64,000 nt of DNA from Candidula unifasciata (taxonomy: Eukaryota > Mollusca > Gastropoda > Stylommatophora > Geomitridae): assembly GCA_905116865.2 (NCBI GenBank), contig CAJHNH020000233.1, forward strand, positions 239,318 to 303,317, read 5' to 3'. Below, in pieces: positions 11,531 to 22,689 of the stretch; within the stretch, counting starts at the first letter, position 1; each line of letters starts with the position of its first letter. The position numbers and the translations under genes are program-made. The notes beneath the pieces are model-generated. The model was not told where the DNA came from and made no database searches. It was given only the letters and a program-made list of their open reading frames with translations.

Positions 11531-11600
11531 TCTGTATTCCAGGAGTATTGTTTATTACTACACCACAAACAGCAAATGGCTTCGCTTCCAATTCAGTTTG
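11531..11600 (+). CDS. Ubiquitin-like gene, first recognised exon
   Basis: This exon follows a TTTTTGTCACAG acceptor and ends at a GTAAGTA donor. The likely start ATG is at 11576 in a good context (caaATGg). If translation starts upstream, the extra residues would be SVFQEYCLLLHHKQQ. It ends in phase 1. Confidence 0.5.
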
Positions 11601-14600
11601 GTAAGTACTTCAAAAAGTGTCTATAAAATATTTGTTCACTTTTAGAACTAATTTTTTGTTTTTTAAGATACGGATATTTCAAGTTTACAGTAATTATTGT
11701 GTAAGTTTTTGGGGTTGGTTCTGCAATGTCATTTAAAGGATACGCAACTAACTTAAGTTTCTGAATTATTTAATTTGAAAAGAAATTCATAGTTATTATG
11801 AATGTACAAACATTTTTTCTTTAATTCTGTTATCTATGATCCATTGGATGTGAGTTTTGGACTATTTCTCAGTCCTTAAGAAAGAGAATAGGGGCTTTTG
11901 AACTGAAATGCTATAGAAGGATTCTCAGAATATTTTGGACAAAGAAGATGAGAAATATTGACATCTTAAAAGATCTGAACATCAAGAAAGATTGGCTAAT
12001 AAACAGCATCCTTTCTCGAAAGCTGAAATATTTTGGGCATATCAAGCGCCATGACGGATTGGAAAAAATTATAGCAGAAGGCATGGTACCAGGAAGGAGG
12101 GGCAGGGGCCGACCGACACGAAGATGGGCACAGGATATAAGTGACTCCTTGAGTGTGAAAGTTTATGAGGCGGGAGAACTGGGGAGAGACCGAGTTTTTT
12201 TTCAGACAGACTGTGATGAGAGCGACGTTCTGCAAAGGACCTCTACATGATGATGATGATCCATTGAGGCGTAAAGAAGAGTTCTGTTAACCACATGCTG
12301 CATACTGCTGTTGTCCTGAACTAGTTCACACCAAGTCATTCATAGTTTCACATTAGCAACTGAAGCTTTTTATGGAAACCACTTCAAATGCAAGCAGCCT
12401 TTTATGTCATGCTTGGTAGTGTTGATTGTTGTTTTTCTTTTGCTTCTTCTCTTCCTCCAGTTACCTCATCACAGTGCTGAGGTTACAAGAAAAACATGGG
12501 GAGGGGAATTCAGATGTAAGGATTATCTGTACTCTTTCTGATCTGTCTTATAAGTTGATCTTCATTTTTGTTTGGCTGTTTTTGATGCCTTCCCCTCCTT
12601 CCAGCTTGTCTGTGGTCTTTTCATTGCTTTCTATGGTTCTGTGCTGCATTTAATACCAGGGCATTCTCATAAGATGACTAAACCATTTCATCTATTGTTC
12701 TTTAATCAATTGTATGACTGGTTAGCCTGTTTCTACGATTTTGCAGTCTACTTCACTCATTGTAGAACAGGCACTGATCATCTGAAAATAGTAGCCTATT
12801 TATTGTGTGTGGATCTAACTCTTCCTCTGGAAAGTAAAGTTCCTCATTTTCTTGATTTTCTGGGTTGACTGCTTAAAAACTGGCTTCTTTTCATATTCTG
12901 GATGTATTTATCAACATTTTAAAATGTGTTGTTGAAATATATAAAGATATGTCTTATTTTTTCATTTACTCCTGGAATGGCTCATGGCGTCAGGGCAGGA
13001 AGGTATCTCTGGAATGGGCTCTTTTGTTCGCTTCGTATAAAGTACTTTTCAGTGTCTCTGATATTTCTGTGGTCCGTATTCTGTGCGGTGGACCTTTGGC
13101 TCTGTTACTGCTGTATCTGTATAAAATTGCTGTCTGTGGTGCCCTACTTATAAAGATATGTACAAGGAGTAATCAGTAAGCACTAACAGGGTGAAACATT
13201 AAATGAAACACATCTCTTTGGACCTTATCAAAAACAACATGTATCAGGTGACTCATGCTGTGACCCTTTGACCTCCATCACTGAAGCTTACAGAAAAATC
13301 TGACATCAGTTTGGCTTTAAAAAAGCCATTCAGCTCAAAGTAAAACCCCTTTGAAATGCTACTATTAGTTATTGTATTCATATCTTAACCCGCAAAATAC
13401 AACAATTTCCCGTCTATGAACAGGGCATTGCAGGCTCAACTACCACATGGATAAAATAAAGATTGTACAGTCCCCACAGTGTGCCTGTCAGACAGGACCA
13501 CAAACACCTGAGCACATTCTGCAGACCTGCCCACTCCACCTACAACTTCAAAAAGAAACCTGAACTCAAGAGCAAAGTGTCTAGAGCAGGGGAATCATAA
13601 AGGACCTGCTGTTGACATCAAGTTCATAGAGATTCAAGATAGGCGTATCAGCCATGTGCACCTGTTGAAAGGTGCCCCAGACAGCAGAGCATGTACTCCA
13701 GGATTGCACCGAATTTGACAAATTAAGGCAGACCTTTTGGCCATAAAGAACAACAGTGGAAAGTAAACTCTATGGACCACTGAATGAATTAACAACAACA
13801 GTGAAATTTATACAAGAGACAAAATTGCTGATATTGACAACTTATTTCAGGCGAACGAAAGAAGAAGAAGAAGTTCATAGAGACAACCCACCTAATGGTC
13901 TGATCTGAGCATGTGAGACCAAAATGCAGAAGAATAAGAATATATCCCAACCCCCTAAATGTTTGCACAGATTAACCTTGCATCTGATAATCCTCATCCC
14001 CATCATCATCATGTATCAGGTCCTTTGCAGAACATTGCCCTCATCAGGGTCTGCCTGAAAGAAGCTCAGTCTTTCGCCAGCTTTTTCCGCCTTGTGTACT
14101 TTCATATTCAAGGAGTCACTTATATCCTGTGCCCATCTTCGTGGTGGCCGGTGTCTCTTCCTCCTTCCTGTTTATGCCTTCTTCTATTATGTTATCCCAT
14201 GAACAGGTCACTATAGGCAGGTCGGAAAAGTGACATTTACAGGAAATTGGGCCCAGCCAGAAATTCGGCTTCTCTGCTTCTCATGGCAAAAGAGTTAAAA
14301 TAGTTTAAAAATCAAAAAGAGGCTCGTTGAACTAGTTCATGACTCGGTTTTATTTCTATCTAGGTCATATGTTTGTTGATTTAGTTTTCCATATCAGTTT
14401 TATTGTTTGTCAGTCTACTTGAGATAACTCTGTGTACATATTTATTTCATTGTTGATATTACTGTGTGATTAATTTTTATTGATGTTAATAGCAGAGTTT
14501 GTAAGACTTCATCTCCATCATTATAATTGTTTCTGTCTTTAGTGTCTTCTTTCTTCCACTACACCAGTGTTTCCCTACAATGGGTCACAGGGGGGCAGTT

Positions 14601-17600
14601 GGATTGTCCGGGGCCGTGTTAGCACAGTCGATAAGAAGCTCGCTTTCAAATCCAGCTGCGACTCGCTGCAGCCCACGGTCGGAGTTCGAAACCGGGTGGC
14701 TACCAGGGTTCACCCAGCCTCTAGGAAGTGGGTACCAGAGTGACACTCTGGGGTAAATTGAGGAACGTCGCTGTAGCTACAGGGTTACGTGCGGACAGCG
14801 ACACAGGCGGACAATTCTTATCAGCTGTCCGTACTGGTGGCAGAGCACTTATGGTTTATAACCGTGTGCAATGACACTGGTTCACATCTCCCAACTTTAC
14901 CTTTTACCTTTACCTTTAATTGGATTGGTAAGTGTGGCAATTTGATAGTTGAGGGCACAATTTGAAAATGGACTCATCCAAAGTTACATAGAGGGCATAA
15001 GAATTTTAGAAGTGTTTAGATGAGGGAACGACACAAAACAGTTTGGGAAACATTGCTCTACAACCTGTTCTGCATTTCAGCATCAGGTTAAATGGGTGGT
15101 CGTGTACCATGGGGATCAGTCAGATTTCTCTTCTAATAGTTTCTTTGAGCAAGTTTTTATCCACTACGAGCTTACTGGGCTTATCGCAGTTTCAGGGCAT
15201 ATTTAACTGGATGGGTTCCCCGTCCCACCTGGTGAACCAGAGCCGAGTTAGATTGTAGGTCCCATTGTAAGGACATTGAAGTTGTATTTTTATGAGGTTT
15301 TATCAATGTTAGGTTAAGTTTAAGTCGAGAGGATCAAATTCATTGCAACAGGTTTTATCCTATGTGGCTCAGTCTCTCTAACCACCTGCCGAAAGCGCTG
15401 CACGGAGCATAAACTCCGTTCCTCGGGGATCTCTGTAAAAATGTCACTCGTTAACTGAATGGCACAGCCGTGAAATGATCCCATGACCTTCAGAGAGCGA
15501 GGCAAATGGTTTGATCACTTCACCACGGAGACCCCTTCTAAGTGTGTGTCCTAGTCAATGCCAGCATCTTTTCCTCACCTTTGGTTGACCTGAATTTGTT
15601 CAAGTATGTCCCACAGCTTTGCATGCTTCCACTAGAAATTCCACTAGGACATCATTCTTTTAGAGAGATTTTGATGATTCAGGCCCACTTGGACATATTT
15701 TATATTGAAGTCTTGATTCATGTATGTGATTCATTAAGTTAATTTTTTTTTCTTTTTTTTTTTTTTCAGAGGCAGCCCCAGATGTCCCTGTGTATCTGAG
15801 GCTTACAAGGAAAGGTCAAGATGTGGAGGAATTAGAAGCCAATATCAACATTAGCAAGTTGACGTCTGAGGTAAATAATTAATTAATTGATTCCTTCTCT
15901 GTGATTCAATATTTTTTATATCCACATGTGGGTTCCGGGGCCCTGTTGTGAGGAAAACGAGAATAGACCCACTGCCTCCCCAACTTGCATGTCAGAAGAG
16001 TCGACTTATTGGGGCATCCTTTGAAGTTGGAGTGCATCTGTCTGAGAGGCCAGGAATCAATAGTCAGCATATAAATACATCAGATCTGTAAAACGGATGT
16101 GCACGCAACACTCAGATTCTGGAACAAGTCTATAGTCCAGTGTTGAAAAAAACAACCAGAACTCTCCTTCAGAGTTTACAGCTGGTGAATGCGAAGAAGA
16201 AGAAGATTTTTAAACATCACTTTAGGGAGGGGGTGGGGGGAGGGTGTGTGTTCATATTATGAAAAGAAAAAAGCTGGATCGTGTTGTGACCACTGGAAAG
16301 TCTGTGGAAAGATAGCGCTAGAAGAGTCTTGACAATCTTTAAGATCACAGATTGTGGAGGGGCATGATCGCTTATGCCAGTCAGCAAGTAACTTGATGAT
16401 GCTAATGACGTATTGTACATTTTTACAACAAAGCCGTGAATCTTTCACTTTTCAGCAGACACATCTGGGTTTTTTGTTGTTATTTGTTGACCAGATTAAC
16501 CTGAGACATTGCAGTTTCATTTCATGTGTCGTCATCTCTGCCACTCCCATCTGCCATGCTGCTCCCCAGCTGGTTCATCCCAAAAAACGCTGCATTTATG
16601 CCGGTCTGCCCTCAAGCATCCCTCCAGATATGCATTCTGAAGGAAGGGAATCAAACAGCGTCAAATCCGTGAGACCTCTTTCAGCCGTACAGCCACATAG
16701 CACAGTTATTTTAGGGCACCACAAAATGGTTACGAAGTAACTTGTAGTCCAGCGTGAGTGGGTTATGGGCACTTTGTTGTTCAGTTTACACGAAGAGATT
16801 TGATCATGTTTTGGTGTTGGATTGGTCTTAGTTTCAATATTTACCACATCCTGCTATCGGAATGAGCTGAGAGTATCGAGTTGAGGACAGTTGTTTTCCA
16901 GGAAAAACCTGATGAGGTCATTCATTCTCCTCAACTTTATGTTGTGACTCGGGCGCCTTGTCTTCTTTGGGTCATCATCAAATACCATATTGATAAACAC
17001 AGACGATCATGGTTCTGGAAAGATCTGTGTCTGAGAGTTGTGTCACAAGTGAAAGCTGTGTACCTGAAGGTCATTGAATCTTAGTGCTTTGATGCTGGAG
17101 AAAGTTGTGTGTTTCAGGATTGCATCACAGAAGAGTGTTCACAGGATTTTAAAACAGCACATTCCCTTGTAGGTTCTGTAGCCCCCTGTTAAGAGTTAGG
17201 GCTGTGGGGGGAAGGGGGGAGGGAATTACACCCACTATCCTCTAACAGACATGTCGTAAAATGTGACTAAACACGGTTTTGCTGAAAGTAAATGTGTGGG
17301 GCTAAAAGGCATATATATCACAGCCCAGCTGTGAGCCACAACATAAAGAGCCAACAGTCTATTTAACAGTGAACACAGAAGAAAAAGAAACAGAACAGAA
17401 ATGAAGTATTTTCTTCTTCTTCTTCTTCGCATTCACCAGCTGTACACTCTGGCGTAAAGTTCTGATTGTTTGTCCACTTCTGGACCGCAGTCCTGCTCCA
17501 GAACCTGAGTGTTGCGTGTACATCAGTTTTACAGATCTGATTCAATTGAATGTAGACTGCTGGTTCCTTGCCTCTCAGGCAGATGCACTCCGACTTCAAA

Positions 17601-18144
17601 GGAAGCTCCCCAGTTAGTCGACTCTTACGACATGCTTTTGGGGAGGCAGTGGGTCTATTCTTGTTTCGCCCACAAAAGGGCCCCGGAACCCACACGGGGG
17701 ACATGAAGTATTTTGAAAGGGCATATGGCCGTAGTGTGGCGCAGACAGTACCAGACTTTTTCAAAAAGACCTCGACTCCCAGCTGGACCCAGCCTTGAAT
17801 AGGTACCAGGAGGAGTGACGCTGACCACATCACCCGCTGAGTCCTGATTGATCTATAAAATATAGGTCTTGCCCTATATGCCCTCTACGCCTGAAGGCGT
17901 GGAAAAAGGGTCCTCTGTGGTAAATTTTGGTGTTCTTAAAATGAATTCTTGCTTTAGAAAATGTTAAAATGTTTGTATTCTTTCTTTCATTTAGCTGAAG
18001 CTATCATTGTCAAAACCTCTGCAGATAGATGTTGAGTACATAGAGGTCTGGAAAGACAGTGTCCAGCTACAGGACAATGTCCAGCTAATGGAATACGACA
18101 TATCAGCTGACGATGTCTTGGACATTATAGACACAACTCCATAG
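11531..18144 (+). CDS. Small ubiquitin-like (beta-grasp) protein, three exons
   Basis: The exons are 11531-11600, 15770-15870 and 17995-18144. All have AG/GT borders and compatible phases (G|AG at the first junction, phase 0 at the second). From the ATG at 11576 they give about 91 residues. An upstream coding exon is possible, because the frame stays open back to the acceptor at 11530. After a short N-terminus comes a pattern expected of a ubiquitin-like fold: strand VPVYLRLTRKG, a second strand, an amphipathic helix around ISKLTSELKLSLS, then YIEVWKDSVQL and a final DVLDII strand. The protein ends DTTP with no Gly-Gly, so conjugation is not expected. I do not recognise the family. The introns are filled with LINE and SINE copies. 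AATAAA at 18418 could be its polyadenylation signal. Confidence 0.6.
11700..11768 (+). mobile_element. S8 SINE 3' fragment
   Basis: It shows ggttggttctgcaatgtc and acgcaactaac, the 3' end of the S8 family. It lies in intron 1 of the ubiquitin-like gene. Confidence 0.6.
11850..12262 (+). mobile_element. LINE-B C-terminal tail with ATGATG end
   Basis: It continues from a degenerate SWTISQSLRKRIGAFELKCY region into MRNIDILKDLNIKKDWLINS, KYFGHIKRHDGLEKII and GRGRPTRRWAQDISDSL. The 3' tail is (ATG)n at 12249-12260. It lies in intron 1. Confidence 0.78.
12425..12870 (-). mobile_element. LINE-C 3' fragment
   Basis: Minus-strand translation gives MKWFSHLMRMPWY and then GIKNSQTKM, aligning to LINE-C at 6650-6800. 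It ends in a GAAGAGAAGAAGC tail near 12440. There are several stops. Confidence 0.6.
12871..13420. other. No gene recognised
   Basis: Intronic AT-rich sequence. Reading frames are short and without recognisable domains. Confidence 0.4.
13421..13880 (+). mobile_element. LINE-G C-terminal (Cys/His) tails, two pieces
   Basis: The first piece gives LNYHMDKIKIVQSPQCACQT and then PEHILQTCP. The second (13625-13880) repeats the AEHVLQDC-type motif and ends in (GAA)n at 13857-13875. The C-x-C...H...C pattern is typical of the ends of RNase H-bearing non-LTR proteins. Confidence 0.6.
13988..14215 (-). mobile_element. LINE-B 3' fragment
   Basis: This minus-strand copy aligns to 4574-4760 (aggtcctttgcagaac; ggagtcacttatatcctgtg). 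It starts with an ATGATG tail. Confidence 0.65.
14607..14919 (+). mobile_element. S4 tRNA-derived SINE with target duplication
   Basis: The head has an A box (TTAGCACAGTCG) and a B box (AGTTCGAAACC). The body contains ctctggggtaaa and gaacgtcgctgtagct, and the tail is (ACCTTT)n. It is flanked by ttggattg at 14599-14606 and 14920-14927. Confidence 0.85.
15318..15535 (-). mobile_element. S6 tRNA-derived SINE
   Basis: Minus strand: GGTCTCCGTGGTGAAGTG head, GGTCATGGGATCATTTC B-box region, and a body ending gatcctctcgac. It is the most complete S6 copy and lies upstream of the middle exon of the ubiquitin-like gene. Confidence 0.72.
15770..15870 (+). CDS. Ubiquitin-like gene, middle exon
   Basis: The exon lies behind a long T-rich tract ending in CAG and is followed by GTAAAT. 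It has 101 nt: two bases complete the split Glu codon and 33 codons follow. It encodes the first two predicted beta strands and most of the helix. Confidence 0.65.
15927..16208 (+). mobile_element. S2 SINE-like element with GAA tail
   Basis: Near full length: cacatgtgggttccggggcc start, ggagtgcatctgtctgag and gtgaatgcgaagaagaag end. Confidence 0.8.
16270..16405 (+). mobile_element. LINE-I 3' end
   Basis: It shares gatc-cagattgtggag and catgatcgc with 48930-49000. It ends in a (GATGAT)-type tail. Confidence 0.5.
16406..17160. other. No gene recognised
   Basis: Intronic sequence with short reading frames lacking recognisable similarity. Confidence 0.4.
17163..17702. mobile_element. Two S2 elements, the second inserted with a 12-bp duplication
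   Basis: 17163-17400 is a degenerate + copy. 17413-17702 is a minus copy starting at its GAA tail (ttcttcttcttcttcttcgc). The second copy is bounded by atgaagtatttt at 17401-17412 and 17703-17714. Confidence 0.8.
17715..17910 (+). mobile_element. S1 SINE, diverged
   Basis: It has the S1 body: ctcgactcccagctgg, gtaccagg, gctgaccacatcaccc, tataaaatataggtc and a gcctgaaggcgtgg end. The head is poorly preserved. Confidence 0.65.
17995..18144 (+). CDS. Ubiquitin-like gene, terminal exon
   Basis: The acceptor is TTTCATTTAG. The exon has 49 codons and then TAG. It encodes LSKPLQIDVEYIEVWKDS and the last predicted strand. The base composition and lack of stops contrast with the repeat-laden flanks. 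Confidence 0.65.
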   Translation: MKLSLSKPLQIDVEYIEVWKDSVQLQDNVQLMEYDISADDVLDIIDTTP

Positions 18145-18229
18145 AGACAGTTCTTGGCGATGGGACCAGTTTAGCCTGAAACTGCAAGATATGATAACAC
18201 TTGTTTTATTTTTCTATGCAGCAATTGTT

Positions 18230-18810
18230 TCCAAACCTGTATCCTGTTCCACACAAATTGTATCCAGTTAGTTAAAATTGTACACTGTCCCCTCTACAAA
18301 CTGAACCTTTTGCCATATAAATTTTACCCCGTCCTCTACAATTGTATCCTGCCCCATACAAATTGTATCTAGGCCTTAAAAACGATATCCTGTTAAAATT
18401 GTTTGTATCAGGTTCAGAATAAATTGTATTGTGCCTTGTATTAATTATATCCTTCCACTTGTAATTGTATCTTTCCTTTATTAGTTGTATCCTGTTCCAC
18501 ACAAATTGTATCCAGTTAGTTAAAATTGTACCTTCTCTTCAACAAACTGCACTCTTTGCCATTTACATTTTAGCCTGTCCTCTACAAATTTTACCAATTG
18601 CCATATCAATTTTACCCTGTCCTCTACAAATTGTATCCTGGCCTGTTGAAAACAATACCCAGTCCTGTTAATGTTGTATCAGCTTCAGAATAAATTATAT
18701 TGTGCCTTGTAGTAATTATATCCTTCCACTAGTAATTGTATCTCTTCTTTATTAATTACATCTTATATCATTTTCTGTAAAATTGTTTCCAGACCTGTTA
18801 AAATTGTATA
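18230..18810 (+). repeat. Degenerate AATTGTATCC tandem repeats
   Basis: About 20 imperfect repeats of a 17-25 bp unit built on AAATTGTATCCTG are arranged as two larger blocks of about 245 bp (18236-18478, 18485-18745). They follow the ubiquitin-like gene and contain several AATAAA signals. Confidence 0.7.
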
Positions 18811-18815
18811 CTGTC

Positions 18816-18959
<144 letters not shown>

Positions 18960-20390
18960 CTGTATCTTGTAATTTGCACAAATATATCTTGTTAAGTTTG
19001 TCAGTCTCCTGCTTTTAATCACACAAGTGTATTCTCAGCACACTGTACAGCTTCCATAGCACCAGCAAGGACCCAAATGTGCGTAGGGCAGGGTCAAATA
19101 TTTTAAATATTCTTGTATGGGTAGGCTTTTGAAATTTCAGAATTCAGCGTGTGTAGTATCAAAAGATATGAAACCAGACGAAAAGTCAGCTTCACATGAG
19201 CACATTCACAATCAACACGTGAACATTGTGTGTAGAGAGCCTTCTTCAGTACACAACATAAACAGTGTACAATTACAAACAAGAATACACAAAAATGACT
19301 TAACTGAGATACCTATTAAAAAAAATCCACATGTCTGTTTGGTAGTTGAAGCTCTGACTCATGCGTGAATAAGGAAATGAATACTAGCTAGAACGAAAAA
19401 AATTATGGCAGTAAAGGATCTTAACTAAAAAAAAAAATATTAGATAAAGCCATGTTGAATGTTAAGTCCCTTAGGTAAGTTGGAGCCTATATGCAGTAGC
19501 CTATTTGATTGCTGTTTTCCATTTCAAACTCCGAGGAACATTTAACATGTAGCCTGTACCCCTTTAGAAGTGAGACTTCTGCGTTTCCTGTTAAAGCAAG
19601 GTTGGCATGTTGTTGTATTATGGTTTACAACTAGGCTGTGATATCTGTGCTTTTTGGCTCAATTCATCTTCTTTCACCAAACCCTTGATCAGTCACTTTG
19701 TGTAGCTGCCCTGGTAAGATTTATGCTGTTAGTAAAGGGCTGCTACATGTGCCATAATTTTGTAAATACTTTCATGTTTGTTGATCTTCTTGTCATCAAA
19801 TTAATTTGATTGTGTGTTTCATTTTTTTGTGAACAGATTTTTTTTTTTTTTTCACTTCACGCATTTTGCTTACTTTGATACATTATGTGCATCTAAGATG
19901 CTGTTTTTTTTTTTTTTTTAATCTGATTTTTTGTTTTTGTTTTAAACAACATTTTTTTGGGGTGAATTTTTAGATTATGCCAAAGTGACTGTCATCGAAG
20001 TGTTCTTCATTAAGTCTGCCTGAGTCACTTAAGTACAAAATCTTTGTTTCAGGACAATCACATTTTAATATTGAAATCCCTCTGGAAAAATCACGCTGTG
20101 GCAAATTAAAATTGTGTAAAATGTAATACTTTATTTTCACTTTTTTTAAAGTAAGAATTCCCGTTAGTGCTTTTGATGTCGTGTTAGTTGAGAAATAACA
20201 GACCTGAAAATGTGCTTAGAAAGAAAGTGTAGAAATTGTACTTAAGCATAGGCCAGCGATATTGCCGATCTGTGAGTTACAAAATAATTAGACACGAATC
20301 TTAAGTTTGTCTGTTTCCAGAAGATGAGAACTGATCAAAGGGGGCCTTATGATTCTTTGTTAACTCTTTCAGTCCTGGGCATTTATTACT
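18960..20390. other. No gene recognised
   Basis: AT-rich with poly-T tracts (19839-19852, 19904-19919). No exon or element was recognised. Confidence 0.4.
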
Positions 20391-20396
20391 TTAGTG

Positions 20397-20589
20397 CAGT
20401 GGTTTTCAGCCTTCCTAATTCTGCGACCCTTCAATACAGTTCCTCATATTGTGGGGACCCCCAACCATAAAATGATCTTTGTTGCTACTTCATAACTTCA
20501 ATGGATATGTGTTTTTTGATGTTCTTAGGTGACCGCCGTGAAACTGTTGTTGAACCCCCAAAGGGGTCGTGACAGGTTGAGAACCGCTG
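20397..20589 (+). mobile_element. SPIN: SPIN-like hAT MITE
   Basis: It starts CAGTGGTTTTCAGCCTTCCT and ends GGTTGAGAACCGCTG. The two ends are near-perfect terminal inverted repeats matching the known SPIN terminus. Interior landmarks also match SPIN: GCGACCC, ATACAGTTCCTCAT, GTTGCTACTTCATAAC, TCTTAGG-GACC and CCCCAAAGGGGTCG. At 193 bp it is an internally deleted, non-autonomous form without transposase. The flanking 8-mers (ctttagtg, ccgttgta) do not match well, so the target duplication has decayed or is absent. Confidence 0.88.
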
Positions 20590-21480
20590 CCGTTGTACTT
20601 TCCATTCCAAAGTTTTTGTATTTGAGCTAAGTTTTTTTTAAAGATTTTGATTTCTTTATGTTCCAAGGAACATATGATTTGTAAGTAAAGTAAGAGACCA
20701 TTTGTACTCTCCAGCGAGGCACCAGACATTTGATTCTAGACTCATCTTTGTTTAGACCATTCGGCACTTGAACCGCTACTATGTAAAAATAAAAGTTTAT
20801 TAATACTGTGGCATTTTTATTTTCTCCCCACTTGGAATGAACCTTGGTTAGGCCGACGTCACTCGACATGTATCTTTCGCCATGGCTCACTCTCTGGATG
20901 ATTAATTCACACTGCTCTCACGTCTAGGATTAATTACACAACGCCACTCGGCTTCTTTGTCCATACTATCAGTTTATATTCAGTTACATTTATTCCACAT
21001 GCTTCAACAATTATTCACCCTTTTATCGCTCGCGACATATTCAAATACTAGTCACACGCGCGACAATACGAACTACATCTTCCACTAATACAACCGTCTT
21101 CTATCCCGTCTGATGATCAACTGACCACGAGGCTAGCTCAGACTTTCCCTCGCTTACTCCACCGGCCACAAGTATCTCGTGCCGTTACTTGTAGCACGGA
21201 CTTTCTGCTTGCCACAATGTATTCGTGGAGACCATGCAAAGCAGGGTCATCACAGATATATCAGTTCAAGAACCTGTGCTATAAAGTAAAAGTAACATTA
21301 ATACTGTGGCTTTGTTATTTTGTATCCCTTTCTGTGTAACTCGTCTTGAAAAGGTCATGCATTTGTTTCTCAACCCCCTTCCATCTCTCCTCCCAAAAGT
21401 GTACAGACATGTCTATTTAAGAACCTCCGCCACAAAATAAATGTATTTTACTACTGTGATTTTGTAATTCTATTGTAACT
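20590..21480. other. Unrecognised; dispersed AATAAA-bearing repeats
   Basis: A roughly 45-bp motif (taaaataaaag-ta-ttaatactgtggctttgttatt) occurs near 20778, 21278 and 21430, and again at 22068-22142 beyond the LINE tail. No coding exon was recognised. Confidence 0.4.
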
Positions 21481-21992
21481 TATAATTGTCACCATTATTT
21501 AGACATCCAAGCATAACTATGAGTGCAAAGAGACAGATTATTAATAGCATATTTATTCCAACATTAAGCTACCAGTGCCAAACATGGACACTATCTAAAG
21601 CCCATATACGCAAAATTACCACCTGCGAGATAAGGTGCCTGAGAAAAGCAGCCAACCTAACCATCCGAGATCGAGTGAATAATGAAACTATCAGGCAAAT
21701 TGTGGGAACAACACCTTGTACTAGATTCATCGAGAAACAGCAGATAAAGTGGTTTGGCCATCTCGTTAGAATGCAGCAAGATCAAATACCATCACAAGCA
21801 CTACATCTCAGAAGATCAACTACAAGAGCAAGAGGACGGCCGCGGAAAACATGGATCGACAACATTAAAGACACACTACGCCTTCATGGCATGACAATAG
21901 CCAGTGGCAGCCAACTTGCACTGGATCGCACATTATTCCTCCCCATGACGCTTAACGGCAGAAGTGGTTCATGATGATGATGATGATGATCG
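21480..21992 (+). mobile_element. LINE-D/E C-terminal half with (GAT)n tail
   Basis: One open frame of about 160 codons: PTLSYQCQTWTLSKA, IRCLRKAANLTIRDRV, IKWFGHLVRMQQDQIP and ARGRPRKTWIDNIK. It ends at a (ATG/GAT)n tail (21972-21990). It is homologous to the C-terminus of the longer element at 49615-52150. The frame is intact over its length but 5'-truncated. Confidence 0.82.
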
Positions 21993-22260
21993 TAACTTAT
22001 CTTTATAAGAACATGCAGTTAATTGTTAAACCTCCTAAAAAGGTACACACTTTTCTGTTTGATAATCTCTGCTATAAGTATAAGTATTTTAGTTCAATGA
22101 CCTCTTGTATAAATAAAAGTATATTAATGCTATGGCTTTGTTATTATATAACTCATCCTAATTTATAACTGGCTACTAACTAATCTGTGATACTTTATTA
22201 TTGGTTTTATAACACACTTTATCCTTTGACACTTTACTGACTTACCAAGAAGTATGTAAT

Positions 22261-22266
22261 GGGGGG

Positions 22267-22318
<52 letters not shown>

Positions 22319-22422
22319 TAAGCTCTGTTGTCTTATCCTTTGAGTTTTTCAGTCACAGTCTGTGCTTTATTTAGCACTCCATTCATAAAGACTTTGGTCA
22401 AAACATTCAGTTGTGTTTGTGT

Positions 22423-22459
<37 letters not shown>

Positions 22460-22675
22460 TATAATCTCTGTTGTCTTGTCCTTTGAGTTTTCCAGTCACA
22501 GTCTGTGCTGTATTTAGCACTCCATTCATAAAGACTTTGGTCAAAACATTCAGTTGTGTTTGTGGGGGGGGGGGGGGGGGAATATAATCAATGTTGTCTT
22601 GTCCTTTGAGTTTTCCAGTCACAGTCTGTGCTGTATTTAGCACTCCATTCAAAACATTCAGTTGTGTTTGTGTGC
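22261..22675 (+). repeat. Three tandem units each carrying a poly-G tract
   Basis: G tracts at 22261-22315 (one C), 22425-22458 and 22564-22580 are separated by near-identical 90-110 bp segments (ctgttgtctt-tcctttgag, cagtctgtgct). A third, partial unit lacks a G tract. Confidence 0.92.
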
Positions 22676-22689
22676 CTCCTTGCCATTTT

